Below, one piece after another: positions 42,847 through 52,284 of a stretch of 64,000 nucleotides of DNA (within the stretch, counting starts at the first letter, position 1; every line of letters starts with the position of its first letter). The notes under the pieces were generated by a model. That model was not told the DNA's origin. It searched no databases and worked only from the letters and a program-made list of their open reading frames with translations. This DNA comes from Clostridia bacterium (GTDB lineage Bacteria; Bacillota; Clostridia; Oscillospirales; Acutalibacteraceae), in the NCBI GenBank assembly GCA_017379935.1, contig JAFNVC010000018.1:62001-126000 (forward strand), given 5' to 3'. The translations under genes and the position numbers were made by a program.

Positions 42847-44499
42847 ATGGAAGAAGAAATCAAGGTTTCCAATTTTATTCACGATTTTATAGATGAAGAT
42901 CTGGAGAACGGTGTCAACACCCGTGTGCAGACACGTTTCCCGCCCGAGCCGAACGGCTATCTCCATATCGGCCACGCCAAGGCTCTCTGCATCGATTTCA
43001 GCACGGCAGAAAAGTATAACGGCATCTGCAACCTCCGTTTTGACGATACTAATCCGTCACGCGAGGATGTTGAATACATCGAGGCTATCAAGGAGGATAT
43101 TCAGTGGCTCGGCTTCAAGTGGGAGAATATTTTCTACGCTTCGGGCTATTTCGATTTCGTTTACGAATGTGCTCTCAAGCTCATTCAGGACGGCAAGGCT
43201 TATGTTGATGACCTTACTGCCGATGAAATCCGCGAATACAGAGGAACACTCACCGAGCCGGGTAAGGAAAGCCCTTACAGAAACCGTTCAGTTGAGGAGA
43301 ATATGGACCTCTTCAAGCGTATGACAGACGGCGAATTCGGCAACGGCGAAAAGGTGCTTCGTGCAAAGATTGATATGGCTTCGCCGAACCTCAATATGCG
43401 CGACCCCGTTATCTACAGAATTTCTCACGTTTCACATCACCAGACGGGTGACAAGTGGTGCGTTTATCCGATGTATGACTTTGCACATCCGCTTTCAGAT
43501 GCGAAGGAGAGAGTAACATATTCTCTCTGCTCACTTGAATTTGAAAATCACCGTCCGCTCTACAACTGGTTCCTTGAGCAGATCGGCTTCGACGAGCCTC
43601 CGCGTCAGATTGAGTTCGCACGTCTTAACATTAACTATTGCGTGACAAGTAAGCGTAAGCTTCTCGAAATGGTCAACAAGGGCATCGTCGCAGGCTGGGA
43701 CGACCCGAGAATGATTACACTCTGCGGTATGCGCCGCCGCGGTTATCCTGCGGCCGCTGTCCGTGATTTCATAAACAGAATCGGTGTTTCAAAGGCTGAC
43801 AGCACGGTTGACTACGGTCTTATCGAGGCTTGTGTAAGAGATAATCTCAACCTCAATGCACCGCGTGCAATGGCTGTTCTTAAGCCTCTTAAGGTTATTA
43901 TCGACAACTATCCCGAGGGACAGTCAGAGGAGTTCGAGGTTGAGCTTCATCCCGACCATCCCGAAATGGGCACAAGAAAGGTTACCTTCTCCCGTGAGCT
44001 TTATGTTGAGCAGGAGGACTTTATGGTTGAGCCGGTCAAGAAATATTTCCGTCTCTTCCCCGGTAACGAGGTACGCTTCAAGAGCGCATATTTCGTAAAG
44101 TGTAATTCTTACGAAACGGACGAGAACGGCAACGTTACCTGCCTTCACTGTACCTACGATCCCGAAAGCCGTGGCGGAAATTCACCCGACGGAAGAAAGG
44201 TCAAGGGAACAATCCATTGGGTTAACGCTAATGACTGCATCAAGTGTGAGGCACGTCTTTATGACAGACTCTTCAGCGCAGAGGAGCCGGGCAAGGAGCA
44301 CGACTACGAGGAGGACCTCAACCCGAATTCGCTTACCGTTATCGACGACTGCCTTCTCGAGGGCTGCTTCGGCAACGTGAAGCCGGGCGATGTGTTCCAG
44401 TTTATGCGTAACGGATATTTCTGCGTGGATAAGGACAGCACGGAAGATAAGCTCGTCTTTAACCGTACGGTTGCCCTTAACTCATCCTGGGGCAAGTAA
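42847..44499 (+). CDS. glnS: Glutaminyl-tRNA synthetase
   Basis: 550 residues, the normal size of bacterial GlnRS. Directly forms Gln-tRNA-Gln. [23 protein letters not shown] carries the HIGH motif, with [16 protein letters not shown] corresponds to the MSKRK-type signature, and a C-terminal beta-barrel anticodon domain follows ([23 protein letters not shown] onward). Many Firmicutes lack GlnRS and use GluRS plus GatCAB amidation, so its presence is notable. TGGGAGGTAATAAA precedes the ATG. Co-transcribed with gltX and the membrane protein after it. Confidence 0.96.
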   Translation: MEEEIKVSNFIHDFIDEDLENGVNTRVQTRFPPEPNGYLHIGHAKALCIDFSTAEKYNGICNLRFDDTNPSREDVEYIEAIKEDIQWLGFKWENIFYASGYFDFVYECALKLIQDGKAYVDDLTADEIREYRGTLTEPGKESPYRNRSVEENMDLFKRMTDGEFGNGEKVLRAKIDMASPNLNMRDPVIYRISHVSHHQTGDKWCVYPMYDFAHPLSDAKERVTYSLCSLEFENHRPLYNWFLEQIGFDEPPRQIEFARLNINYCVTSKRKLLEMVNKGIVAGWDDPRMITLCGMRRRGYPAAAVRDFINRIGVSKADSTVDYGLIEACVRDNLNLNAPRAMAVLKPLKVIIDNYPEGQSEEFEVELHPDHPEMGTRKVTFSRELYVEQEDFMVEPVKKYFRLFPGNEVRFKSAYFVKCNSYETDENGNVTCLHCTYDPESRGGNSPDGRKVKGTIHWVNANDCIKCEARLYDRLFSAEEPGKEHDYEEDLNPNSLTVIDDCLLEGCFGNVKPGDVFQFMRNGYFCVDKDSTEDKLVFNRTVALNSSWGK

Positions 44500-44511
44500 A
44501 GGAGTTTTGAT

Positions 44512-45201
44512 ATGAAAATTCTCAACAGAATTGTTACCTTTGTTTTGGCGGTGGCAGTTTTTCCGAGCATCGTAACAAGAGTTTTGCTCAGACTGATTGT
44601 TTCCGTTGCAAAGGATTCAACAGCCTACACTCTTCTTTCAGGCTTTATGAAGGAGACTATCGACAGCGGTCTTGAAATCACATTCAGCGTGCAGGATATT
44701 TTTGATTACCTCCGTGACGGCTCACTCTCCTTTGACGGAATGAGCATCAGCTTTGATAAGCTTCCTGCAGAGATGCTTGTGACAAAGAACTGGCTTATTG
44801 CATCAGCTGTTCTGCTTGTGCTTTCGCTGGTAATTGCACTGACGATTATGGGTTGTGCACTTTTTGCACAGGCACATAAGACTGTAATGGGTCTTGGTGT
44901 CGGCGGTGCGGCCTGCTGCTTCGGAGCGATATCCTGCTTCTCAAGGTTCGCTGAGCCGTTCGTTGCAGGGGATGTTGATATCGGTGCATTCCTCGGTGAA
45001 ATCCTTCTCGGAGACAACAAGATTGTTTCTTCAATCGGCTCGATATTTATGTCCGGTGCGGTTAACGTTGACGTGCTTCAGCTCGGCAATGCGGTTATTA
45101 CGATGGCAATTCTCTTTATTGCCGTTACACTCTGGACCTTTGCATACTTCATCACTTTGCCGACAGAGGCAAAGCCGAAGAAAGCTAAGGCGGCTAAATA
45201 A
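44512..45201 (+). CDS. Polytopic membrane protein of unknown function
   Basis: 229 residues. Hydrophobic segments at about residues 6-30, 92-120, 123-145 and 190-213, separated by an amphipathic region (FSVQDIFDYLRDGSLSFDGMSISFDKLPAEML) that is probably outside, and ending in a basic Lys/Ala tail. No transport or enzyme motif recognised. It lies 12 bases after glnS with AAAGGAG before its ATG, so it belongs to the gltX-glnS transcript, but that position gives no functional clue. A strong terminator follows. Confidence 0.75.
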   Translation: MKILNRIVTFVLAVAVFPSIVTRVLLRLIVSVAKDSTAYTLLSGFMKETIDSGLEITFSVQDIFDYLRDGSLSFDGMSISFDKLPAEMLVTKNWLIASAVLLVLSLVIALTIMGCALFAQAHKTVMGLGVGGAACCFGAISCFSRFAEPFVAGDVDIGAFLGEILLGDNKIVSSIGSIFMSGAVNVDVLQLGNAVITMAILFIAVTLWTFAYFITLPTEAKPKKAKAAK

Positions 45202-45211
45202 AATAAAAAAA

Positions 45212-45242
45212 TCGGCTTGCACTCGCAAGCCGATAATTTTTT
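45212..45242. terminator. Bidirectional terminator between glnS operon and rubrerythrin
   Basis: Perfect 9-bp stem (45212-45220 with 45225-45233, loop ACTC), then TAATTTTTTTTTG on +. On the minus strand TTTTTTTATTTTA follows, so both convergent units stop here. Confidence 0.93.
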
Positions 45243-45249
45243 TTGTCGA

Positions 45250-45780
45250 TTAATAATTTTCCTTGCGGAGCTCAAAGTAGCTCTGCGGATGCTTACAAAC
45301 GGGGCAAAGCTCGGGAGCCTTCTTACCCATAACGAGGTGACCGCAGTTACGGCATTCCCACATTGTCTCTTCTGCCTTCTCGAAAACAGCCTTCATCTCA
45401 ACATTGTTGAGGAGAGCGCGGTAACGCTCCTCGTGTGATTTTTCGATAGCGGCAACTGCTCTGAACTGTGCTGCAAGCTCTGTGAAGCCTTCCTCTTCAG
45501 CATCCTTTGCAAAGCGGTCATACATATCTGTCCACTCGTAGTTTTCGCCTGCTGCAGCTGCTGCAAGGTTTTCTGCTGTGTTACCAAGCTCGCCGAGAGC
45601 CTTGAACCAGAGCTTTGCGTGCTCCTTTTCGTTGTTAGCTGTCTGCTCGAAGATGGCAGCGATCTGCTGATAGCCTTCCTTCTTGGCTACGCTTGCGAAA
45701 TATGTGTACTTGTTTCTTGCCTGTGATTCACCTGCAAAAGCTTCCATAAGATTTTTTTCTGTTTTTGTTCCCTTGTACAT
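45250..45780 (-). CDS. Rubrerythrin
   Basis: 176 residues. Non-haem diiron peroxidase detoxifying hydrogen peroxide in anaerobes. A four-helix ferritin-like domain with iron-binding Glu/His ([34 protein letters not shown]) is followed by a C-terminal rubredoxin-like domain with two CxxC pairs (CRNCGH, CPVCKH). Standard length. It lies 25 bases after birA on the same strand and is probably co-transcribed, although it may also have its own promoter inside that region. Supports an anaerobic lifestyle. Confidence 0.96.
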   Translation of the reverse strand: MYKGTKTEKNLMEAFAGESQARNKYTYFASVAKKEGYQQIAAIFEQTANNEKEHAKLWFKALGELGNTAENLAAAAAGENYEWTDMYDRFAKDAEEEGFTELAAQFRAVAAIEKSHEERYRALLNNVEMKAVFEKAEETMWECRNCGHLVMGKKAPELCPVCKHPQSYFELRKENY

Positions 45781-45805
45781 AAGTGTTGCTCCTTTACTGT
45801 TTTTA

Positions 45806-46552
45806 TTAAAGCGGAAATCTCAGTGAGATTTCACCGCTTGTAAGCGTGATTTTGTCCTTGCCTTCCTCCACAACAAGTCCGCCCGCGCCGTCTATATCGA
45901 CAGCGGTTGCATGGTGGCGGATACCGTCTTTAATATAAATAATTTCTCTGCCGAGAACATTGGATTTCGACTTGTATTCACCGATGTACAGGCAAGGCTC
46001 TTGCTTTAAAAGCTCAAGGATATTATTGACAATTTCAGCCGTTAAAATACTACGGTCAACGGAGTTACCGAGTGAGCCGGCAATATTTTTTATTTCCTCC
46101 GGGAAATCGGAGGTGCTGACATTGACACCGATGCCGATAATGAGCCTCGTGATTCTGCCGTTTTCGGTCACAGCCTGAACAAGAATTCCGCAGACCTTCT
46201 TATTATCAACATAAATATCGTTTACCCACTTGATTTGCGGTCTGAGTGCGGTGAGCTTTTCGATTGCGCGCGTGCACGCGACCGCGGCGGCGCACGTAAC
46301 GCCCGTAAAGCTGAAATCGGGCTTGTCTGTATTGACAGTGATCGAAAAATAAAGTCCGCTTCCCTCGGGAGAAAAGAAAGATTTACCCTGTCTGCCTCTG
46401 CCGTTTGTCTGCGCGTTTGCAACGACAAGGTGCTGTCTGCCGTCCTTACAAAGCTCTTTTGCAACGTCATTCGTAGAGCCGACGGTATCAAAAACGAGAA
46501 CCTCGGCTGTTTTGTCATTGAGCTTTGCAATTATTCTTTCACGGTCAAGCAT
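45806..46552 (-). CDS. birA: Biotin-[acetyl-CoA-carboxylase] ligase, without DNA-binding domain
   Basis: 248 residues. Attaches biotin to carboxylase carrier domains. Motifs: [34 protein letters not shown] (biotinyl-AMP loop), [20 protein letters not shown] with the catalytic Lys, and a C-terminal SH3-like domain. The usual N-terminal helix-turn-helix of regulatory BirA is absent, so it should not itself repress biotin genes. Start ATG 46552 after AGAGGAAAAAT; an upstream extension to 46597 has no site. Leftward operon with rubrerythrin. Confidence 0.94.
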   Translation of the reverse strand: MLDRERIIAKLNDKTAEVLVFDTVGSTNDVAKELCKDGRQHLVVANAQTNGRGRQGKSFFSPEGSGLYFSITVNTDKPDFSFTGVTCAAAVACTRAIEKLTALRPQIKWVNDIYVDNKKVCGILVQAVTENGRITRLIIGIGVNVSTSDFPEEIKNIAGSLGNSVDRSILTAEIVNNILELLKQEPCLYIGEYKSKSNVLGREIIYIKDGIRHHATAVDIDGAGGLVVEEGKDKITLTSGEISLRFPL

Positions 46553-46672
46553 ATTTTTCCTCTTAAGAAAATCATTTATGTCAATATAATACCACAAACT
46601 TATCGGTCATACAAGCACGAGATTGTGAATTTTTGAATACAATATACTATATTTTTTCTGGAGGAATTCACG

Positions 46673-47668
46673 ATGACGGCTGACTGCTTTTATTACGGGA
46701 CATATACACCAAAGGGATACCTTTCTCTGGCTGATAAGCCGTGCTTCTCGGCGGGCAGAAGCTTTGCCGTGACGGAGTATCGCCCGTCTGTGAAGCAGAG
46801 ATTTTTCGGTGCAGTTAAGGCACAGCTCATAAAATCGGGATATGATTGCACGGATTTCAGAACAGATACGGGCAGCGGAGGGGTTTTCAGCAGGGATGCG
46901 GATCTGCGGATAATTGACGGTACATATTGCTGCTTTGATAAAAAGGCTTTTACGGAAATCCGCTTTGGCGATATCATCGGAGCGGAGCAGCTTCTTTTAA
47001 AGCGAAGGGAGTCGGTACAGCGTGCGGTACGCTTTCTGGCGGCGTGTAAGTGTATCAATAACGATATGGTGCGCCTTGATATGCCGCACATAGATATTGC
47101 GAAAATCAACCGCTATTCGTCGCAGCTGTGGTCGCAGACGGGCGGCAGGCTGCGCGGATGTATCGGCACGGAGCACAAGCGCTTTATCACCTGCATCACC
47201 TCGGACGGAATCGAGGTCAATACGGCTGCCCTTGAGGACTGTGAGAGGGTGACCGTGATCTCTGACCGAACGGGCGCGTGTGCGAGGCTTGTGACGGACA
47301 GAGTGCGGCGTTATGCGCTCAGTGCAGGGTATGACGTTTTTTCCTGTCTTTGTCCGATGAATACGGAATGCGGCGCAGAGCATATCATAATTCCCGAGCT
47401 GCGATATGCGATTTTTGTCGATAAGTACCATCACAAGGCTGACCTTCATCCCTGCAGAAAAAGCTTTGCGGGACGCTTCCTTTGTGACCGTGACGAGAAC
47501 AAAAACCGTATGGATTTCAGCTTCAAGGCATACAAACGGCTGATGCAAGAGGTTTTTGCTTCGCTTGAAGCGGTTGAATACTGCGACAGCGAGCTTGATA
47601 AAATTCCAACAGAGCAAAATAACGATGAAATATCAGGGGAATTTTTACGAAAACTGTTTTTCGCTTGA
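46673..47668 (+). CDS. Unknown protein resembling a tandem P-loop ATPase family but without P-loops
   Basis: 331 residues, no signal peptide. Two half-repeats seem present: FYYGTYTPKGYLSLADKP... and IGTEHKRFITCITSDGIEV... Each is followed by a strand where a Walker A would be expected, reading FAVTEYRPSVKQRFF and VTVISDRTGACARLV. Later segments (CLCPMNTECGAEHIIIPELRYAIFVDKYHH) strongly recall a clostridial duplicated ATPase I know from memory, whose halves carry GGPGTGKS-type loops. Here both loops are degenerate, so ATP binding is doubtful. The start has CTGGAGG upstream. Function unknown. Divergent from birA. Confidence 0.65.
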   Translation: MTADCFYYGTYTPKGYLSLADKPCFSAGRSFAVTEYRPSVKQRFFGAVKAQLIKSGYDCTDFRTDTGSGGVFSRDADLRIIDGTYCCFDKKAFTEIRFGDIIGAEQLLLKRRESVQRAVRFLAACKCINNDMVRLDMPHIDIAKINRYSSQLWSQTGGRLRGCIGTEHKRFITCITSDGIEVNTAALEDCERVTVISDRTGACARLVTDRVRRYALSAGYDVFSCLCPMNTECGAEHIIIPELRYAIFVDKYHHKADLHPCRKSFAGRFLCDRDENKNRMDFSFKAYKRLMQEVFASLEAVEYCDSELDKIPTEQNNDEISGEFLRKLFFA

Positions 47669-47693
47669 ATTTTACTTTTGTCGGTAATATAAT
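47665..47693 (+). promoter_or_regulatory. Promoter of the second dockerin gene
   Basis: TTGAAT (47665-47670), 17-bp spacer, perfect TATAAT (47688-47693). It overlaps the last codons of the preceding gene. Confidence 0.78.
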
Positions 47694-47728
47694 GAAATTA
47701 CGGATTATTCCGAAAAGGAGGAAGAAAA

Positions 47729-48589
47729 ATGAAAAAAATATTATCAGCTGTTCTTGCACTTGTTCTTTGTCTTAGTGTTATGCCGTCTGCCTTTGCCGCA
47801 TCGGTACGCGGTGACGCTAACCTTGACGGAAAGGTAAATTCAATTGATGCGCTTCTCATTCTGCGCTATTCCGTCGGACTTGAAGACGATTCTTACGACG
47901 GGTATACATATGATGTCAACGGTGACTATGCAATCAATTCTCTTGACGCTCTTCGCGTGTTGATGATTGCCGTCAAGAATGATGACCCGCTGACCTACGG
48001 TAAGAAGGAGCTGCTCAAATTTTATTCGGATGCAATGACAACCTCTTGTATGGAAACAACAGCCATTACATACACGAGCGAGTACGTTTCCAGACTTGTG
48101 AACGATTATGATCCGTCGGATTATGTTGATTTTTACGATCCGTTCAACGATGTAGCATATTTCGAAAACGGATATGACGAAGAATACGAAATGACATCCT
48201 TTGATTACTGCCCGTATCCGTGGATTGAAGAGGATGCGGTCAAAGGTGCGGAAATCAAGCTCGTTGACGGTAAATACCGCGTCGAAATCACTTTGGTTGC
48301 TGAGGGTGCAACCTTTGACGATCCCGTGCCGTATTACAATGCTGTTTATGCCGTAAACTATGTCGACTGTACCAACAGCGGTCTTGAAGATTATTTCATA
48401 ACGGATTCCTCGGTATATTACAGCGGAACGAAAATCAGCGCAATTATTACAACGGACGGATATCTTGAGTTTATCGAAATCGAAATTCCGTTTGAAATTG
48501 ATATGGATCTGGAGCATTACGAAGAATATCTGTATCTCAGCGCAACTGAAACGGGAAGGATAATGGATTCGTATACTTTTGAATTTTAA
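47729..48589 (+). CDS. Secreted protein with N-terminal type I dockerin (second copy of the plan)
   Basis: 286 residues. A signal peptide (about residues 1-23, ending SAFA-A) is followed at once by a dockerin with two calcium loops: GDANLDGKVNSIDALLILRYSVG and DVNGDYAINSLDALRVLMIAVK. The rest (about residues 90-286) is an acidic Tyr/Asp-rich domain of unknown function, not obviously similar to the C-terminal domain of the paralogue at 19714. It probably docks onto a cohesin-bearing surface protein. AAAAGGAGG precedes the ATG; own promoter and terminator. Confidence 0.86.
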   Translation: MKKILSAVLALVLCLSVMPSAFAASVRGDANLDGKVNSIDALLILRYSVGLEDDSYDGYTYDVNGDYAINSLDALRVLMIAVKNDDPLTYGKKELLKFYSDAMTTSCMETTAITYTSEYVSRLVNDYDPSDYVDFYDPFNDVAYFENGYDEEYEMTSFDYCPYPWIEEDAVKGAEIKLVDGKYRVEITLVAEGATFDDPVPYYNAVYAVNYVDCTNSGLEDYFITDSSVYYSGTKISAIITTDGYLEFIEIEIPFEIDMDLEHYEEYLYLSATETGRIMDSYTFEF

Positions 48590-48590
48590 C

Positions 48591-48625
48591 AAAAAACGGA
48601 GTGCCGCAGCAGCACTCCGTTTTTT
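48591..48625. terminator. Bidirectional terminator between dockerin and DUF2804 genes
   Basis: AAAAAACGGAGTGC pairs with GCACTCCGTTTTT across a seven-base loop (48591-48604, 48612-48625). Its A/T ends provide U-tracts in both directions for convergent genes. Confidence 0.92.
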
Positions 48626-48642
48626 ATATAATTCGTAAGGAT

Positions 48643-49737
48643 TTACCACCTGTTCTCAACATACTCGCAGAAGGCGATGAGGTCCTTGATTTCGATTTTT
48701 GTGCCGTCGTCGAGAGTGACGTCACCGTTCCAGATGCCGTAAATCTGATGGCAGTTCATTCTGCCGACAAGGAGGTTGACGTCGCTGTGGTTGTCGAGTG
48801 TCGGCTTCATCGTCATATTAAATCTGCCGTCCTCGGAGATGAATTTCCATTCCTCCATAAATCTGCCCTTGGGGAATTTTTCAACGTCAACCGCACCGAA
48901 TTTGTGCGCCTTTCCGTCGTAGAAAATCGCAGTTTCCGTAGCGTTGCTTTCGTTACCGATTGCCCACGTGATTTCAAAGCCGAGACTGTGCTTTGTGCCG
49001 TCAGCATCATAATGGAAGGTTGAGCCGCAGCCCCAGTACCATACCATTTTATGAATGGTGTTGACTCGTCCCCAGTCCATCGCGCAGAAGGCGTTTTCCT
49101 TTGTCATTGTATAAACGTAATCGCCGTATCTGAAGGTAACGTCGCAGGGCATACACATCTGCTTTGTTGTCATAAAGTATCTCGTCTCATCCTCATCAAA
49201 GGGAAGAACGGTTGTGATTGTTTCGGACTCGGGCAGAATGTCCATACTGACGTTGACCTCGCAAAGCTTGCCCTTATGCATTTTTTTGTACCAGAGCCTT
49301 CTCTCGGTTTCCCTTGTGTCAAAATCAAATTCTGCCTTACCGATTTTGTCCTTGTATCTGTTCGGTCTGTCGCCCTTTACGGGAGGAACGTGCTTGTTTG
49401 CTCCGAGGAAATACTGAATCGCATCAACTATAACCTCACCTGTCGAAAGGTCGGTGAGCTTTGCGCTGACATATCCGCCGATGTTGATGTTAGCAAAGCT
49501 GACGAGAACCTGAAATTTGCCGTCATCAATGGTGTAGAAATCCCATTCCTTACGGCTCATTATACCTTTTTTTACATAGTCGCGGTTATATGTGAAATAA
49601 TTATGCCTTGCCCAGCCCTTTGCAAGAAGCTTGCCGTCGGGGGAGAGAAGCGGTGTTTCCTTTGTATATTCAGTCTGCTTTGAAGGTCTTTTCCAATCCT
49701 TGAAGGGGACATAGGTGCGCGGTAATTCGTTGCTCAT
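48643..49737 (-). CDS. DUF2804 family protein
   Basis: 364 residues, no signal peptide or membrane segment. Typical DUF2804 features are the N-terminal PLLSPDGKLLAKGWAR and the central CAMDWGRV...WYWGCGS followed by LGFEITWAIGNES. The biochemical role of the family is unknown to me; a beta-sandwich ligand-binding or lipocalin-like fold is possible. Single-gene leftward transcript; start ATG 49737 with GAGGAATTAAA upstream. Confidence 0.85.
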   Translation of the reverse strand: MSNELPRTYVPFKDWKRPSKQTEYTKETPLLSPDGKLLAKGWARHNYFTYNRDYVKKGIMSRKEWDFYTIDDGKFQVLVSFANINIGGYVSAKLTDLSTGEVIVDAIQYFLGANKHVPPVKGDRPNRYKDKIGKAEFDFDTRETERRLWYKKMHKGKLCEVNVSMDILPESETITTVLPFDEDETRYFMTTKQMCMPCDVTFRYGDYVYTMTKENAFCAMDWGRVNTIHKMVWYWGCGSTFHYDADGTKHSLGFEITWAIGNESNATETAIFYDGKAHKFGAVDVEKFPKGRFMEEWKFISEDGRFNMTMKPTLDNHSDVNLLVGRMNCHQIYGIWNGDVTLDDGTKIEIKDLIAFCEYVENRW

Positions 49738-49860
49738 TTTAATTCCTCACAGTATGTAAAATTTCTTTAACATAATTATATCAAAATCTGAGCGTAATTG
49801 ATATGTTTTTTTTGCCAAAAATAAGCCCTGACTTTTGACGGAAGATACAAATGGGTTTTC

Positions 49861-49889
49861 TTTACAAAGCCGATGCTTTGTGATAAAAT
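49861..49889 (+). promoter_or_regulatory. Promoter of the papain-like protease gene
   Basis: TTTACA (49861-49866), 17-bp spacer, TAAAAT (49884-49889). Confidence 0.65.
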
Positions 49890-49926
49890 TAATTTACAAT
49901 GAATATAACGGATGAGGAGGATTATT

Positions 49927-52260
49927 GTGAAAAAGCTTACAGCGCTTATAACAATTTTAGCAATTCTGGTCTTATGTTCAGCACCGACGGCTGCGGCAAT
50001 GCCGGCAGATATCAGGTCAATAACCGCTACCCCTGTTGATTCGGGTGAGGGCGGTTACATTGAATACATTTATACCGACGAAAACGGAAATATTATCGAG
50101 AGGGATACGAGCCTCTCTTTTGAGCCGACCTTCGGAACGATGAGCGACGGTACAGTGATTCCGTCTTCCTACGACGCCCGTACGAATAACGTTGTAACGC
50201 CCGTCAAGTCGCAGGGAAGGGCAGGCAACTGCTGGGCATTTTCAGCGGTCAGCGCGCTTGAGAGTGCGACGATCAGCATGGGCGAGTCTGCGCTCGGCAG
50301 TACGGATTTTTCGGAATCACATCTCGCGTGGTTTGGTGTAAACACTGCAACAACCGACACCTCCGACCTTGCTTACGGAGACGGCACATCCGGTCTTAAC
50401 CCTTATCAGACGGGCGGTAACTGGCTGATGGTGAGTCAGGCACTGTCGCGCTGGGCAGGCATTGCAAAGCAGGATGCTGATCCGTTGGCGTATAACGATA
50501 TTTCAACCCTTCCGCAGTATACCGACGCGCAGAGAAGAAATACAGACAGCGGATTTATAATCAAGGATATCAAAGAATTTTTATCGGCAGACGAGGTGAA
50601 AAAGCATATCCTCGAATACGGTTCGGTGACGGCGTCGTATTACACCGACGATTTATACTATACTCAGGTGTCGGGCTCGACCGCTTATTATAACAGTTCA
50701 GCAACGACGACCAATCACGCAATTACGGTTGTCGGCTGGGATGATAATTATTCCGCATCAAACTTCAAATCGGGCTACAGACCGCCTCAGGACGGCGCTT
50801 GGCTTTGCAAAAACAGCTGGGATACCTGGTGGGGAGATTCGGGATATTTCTGGCTGTCCTATAGTGATGTGTCAGCCGGCGGATTTGTCGGTTACATCCC
50901 TCGTTCGGCAGAGGATTTTTACGGTAACTATAATTATAACGGTGGTTATTGCAGATACTGGTTTGGCTATTCGAACTCAACCAGCGTGGCGAATATTTTT
51001 ACGGCAAAGGATAACGAAAAAATCAAATCCGTTTCAACCTATACAAATATTGATTCCGCGGGTACACAGGTAAATATGACCTTTGATATTTATACGGATG
51101 TTTCCGAGTCAGGCGGACCGTGCAAAGGCACTCTGGAGGAGAGCTTTAATGTTACGGTCGGAACATCGGGCTATCATACCTTTGATTTGCCGGATGCGGT
51201 TGCGGTAAAGCCCGGAAGCAGATTCTCTGTTGTTATGACTATCAAGGGGTGTCTTGCTCCGTTTGAGCACGGTGACGGATATTCGAGCAACGGTGAATCA
51301 TATATTTCCGACGGCAACAGATGGTGCACTACGGAGACCTTTTATTCCGGCCAATATGACCTGAACAATGTATTTCTTCAGGCGCAGACAGTCTGCGACC
51401 ACCAGCCGCAGACACAGACGGGTGAAACCTCCTGCACGCAGGACGGCTTCGAAAAGACGGTCTGCACACAGTGCGGAAGAGTGCTCAGCGAGAGCATTAT
51501 CCCTTCCGACGGACACAGCTTCGGAGCTTGGGAAACAGCAATTGAGCCGACAATTTCTCAGGCGGGTAAAAGAATACGCATCTGTGCAGATTGCGGTGAG
51601 ACAGAGTCTGAAATTATTCCCGCGATTGAATATATGCTTGCTGACGGCTTTGCGATTGATACCGACAACGGTGTTATTTCGGGTATAAATCCGGGTGAGG
51701 TATCACTTGAAAAATATATTATGATTACAAATCCCGACTATCAATGGAGCTATGAAACCGACGACGGAAAGCTCGGTACGGGTGCAAGAGCCATACTTAA
51801 AAACGGAGATACTGTAATCGGCGAATTCACGATTCTGCTTTACGGCGATATCGACGGAAACGCGTGGTACGACGGTCAGGATGCCGTGCTTGCATCGTGC
51901 GTTGCGGGTGAAATGCTGACTCAGGAAAGCCTCGGTATGGTTGCATATATGGCGGCGGACTGTAATCACGACGGAGTGGTTGACGAAATGGACGTAGCTT
52001 TGCTCAATGAAGCGGGCTTGCTTCTTGCAACCGTCGATCAAAGCAAAGCAACGGAAGCCTTGCTTGAAACCTCATCGGCCTACAGTGAATATCTTGACCT
52101 TATAACGCAGACTCCGGTTACTCAGGAGCCTGAAGAGGAAACGGTAACCGGAACGGAGGATTTGACCAGCACGGCTTATGCGGATATCCTCGCATTTCTT
52201 CGAGTTTGGATTGCAAGGCTGATTGAATTTTTCCTCACATTTATCCCGAGACCTTATTGA
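49927..52260 (+). CDS. Secreted papain-like cysteine protease with lectin-like, zinc-knuckle-like and dockerin-like modules
   Basis: 777 residues. Signal peptide about 1-24. The C1A peptidase domain has the full active site: Q96 (KSQGRAG), C102 (NCWAFSAVSA), H264 (NHAITVVGWDD) and N296 (KNSWDTWWG). A beta-rich lectin-like domain lies at about 325-485. A Cys-rich stretch (CDHQ...CTQCGRV, GHSFGAWETA...CADCGETE) is common in clostridial surface proteins. A dockerin-like pair of calcium loops (GDIDGNAWYDGQDAVLAS, DCNHDGVVDEMDVALLNEA) precedes a hydrophobic C-terminal helix. Start: GTG 49927, six bases from GAGGAGG. It could digest extracellular protein while tethered to a surface complex. Confidence 0.88.
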   Translation: MKKLTALITILAILVLCSAPTAAAMPADIRSITATPVDSGEGGYIEYIYTDENGNIIERDTSLSFEPTFGTMSDGTVIPSSYDARTNNVVTPVKSQGRAGNCWAFSAVSALESATISMGESALGSTDFSESHLAWFGVNTATTDTSDLAYGDGTSGLNPYQTGGNWLMVSQALSRWAGIAKQDADPLAYNDISTLPQYTDAQRRNTDSGFIIKDIKEFLSADEVKKHILEYGSVTASYYTDDLYYTQVSGSTAYYNSSATTTNHAITVVGWDDNYSASNFKSGYRPPQDGAWLCKNSWDTWWGDSGYFWLSYSDVSAGGFVGYIPRSAEDFYGNYNYNGGYCRYWFGYSNSTSVANIFTAKDNEKIKSVSTYTNIDSAGTQVNMTFDIYTDVSESGGPCKGTLEESFNVTVGTSGYHTFDLPDAVAVKPGSRFSVVMTIKGCLAPFEHGDGYSSNGESYISDGNRWCTTETFYSGQYDLNNVFLQAQTVCDHQPQTQTGETSCTQDGFEKTVCTQCGRVLSESIIPSDGHSFGAWETAIEPTISQAGKRIRICADCGETESEIIPAIEYMLADGFAIDTDNGVISGINPGEVSLEKYIMITNPDYQWSYETDDGKLGTGARAILKNGDTVIGEFTILLYGDIDGNAWYDGQDAVLASCVAGEMLTQESLGMVAYMAADCNHDGVVDEMDVALLNEAGLLLATVDQSKATEALLETSSAYSEYLDLITQTPVTQEPEEETVTGTEDLTSTAYADILAFLRVWIARLIEFFLTFIPRPY

Positions 52261-52284
52261 TGAGCAAAACAAAAGGACGGCATA

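Noticed and set aside
46997..47617. 206-codon minus-strand frame
   Set aside because: Antisense to the degenerate ATPase-like gene; no family features or start signals.
47840..48649. 269-codon minus-strand frame
   Set aside because: Shadow of the second dockerin gene; no ribosome site and crosses a strong bidirectional terminator.
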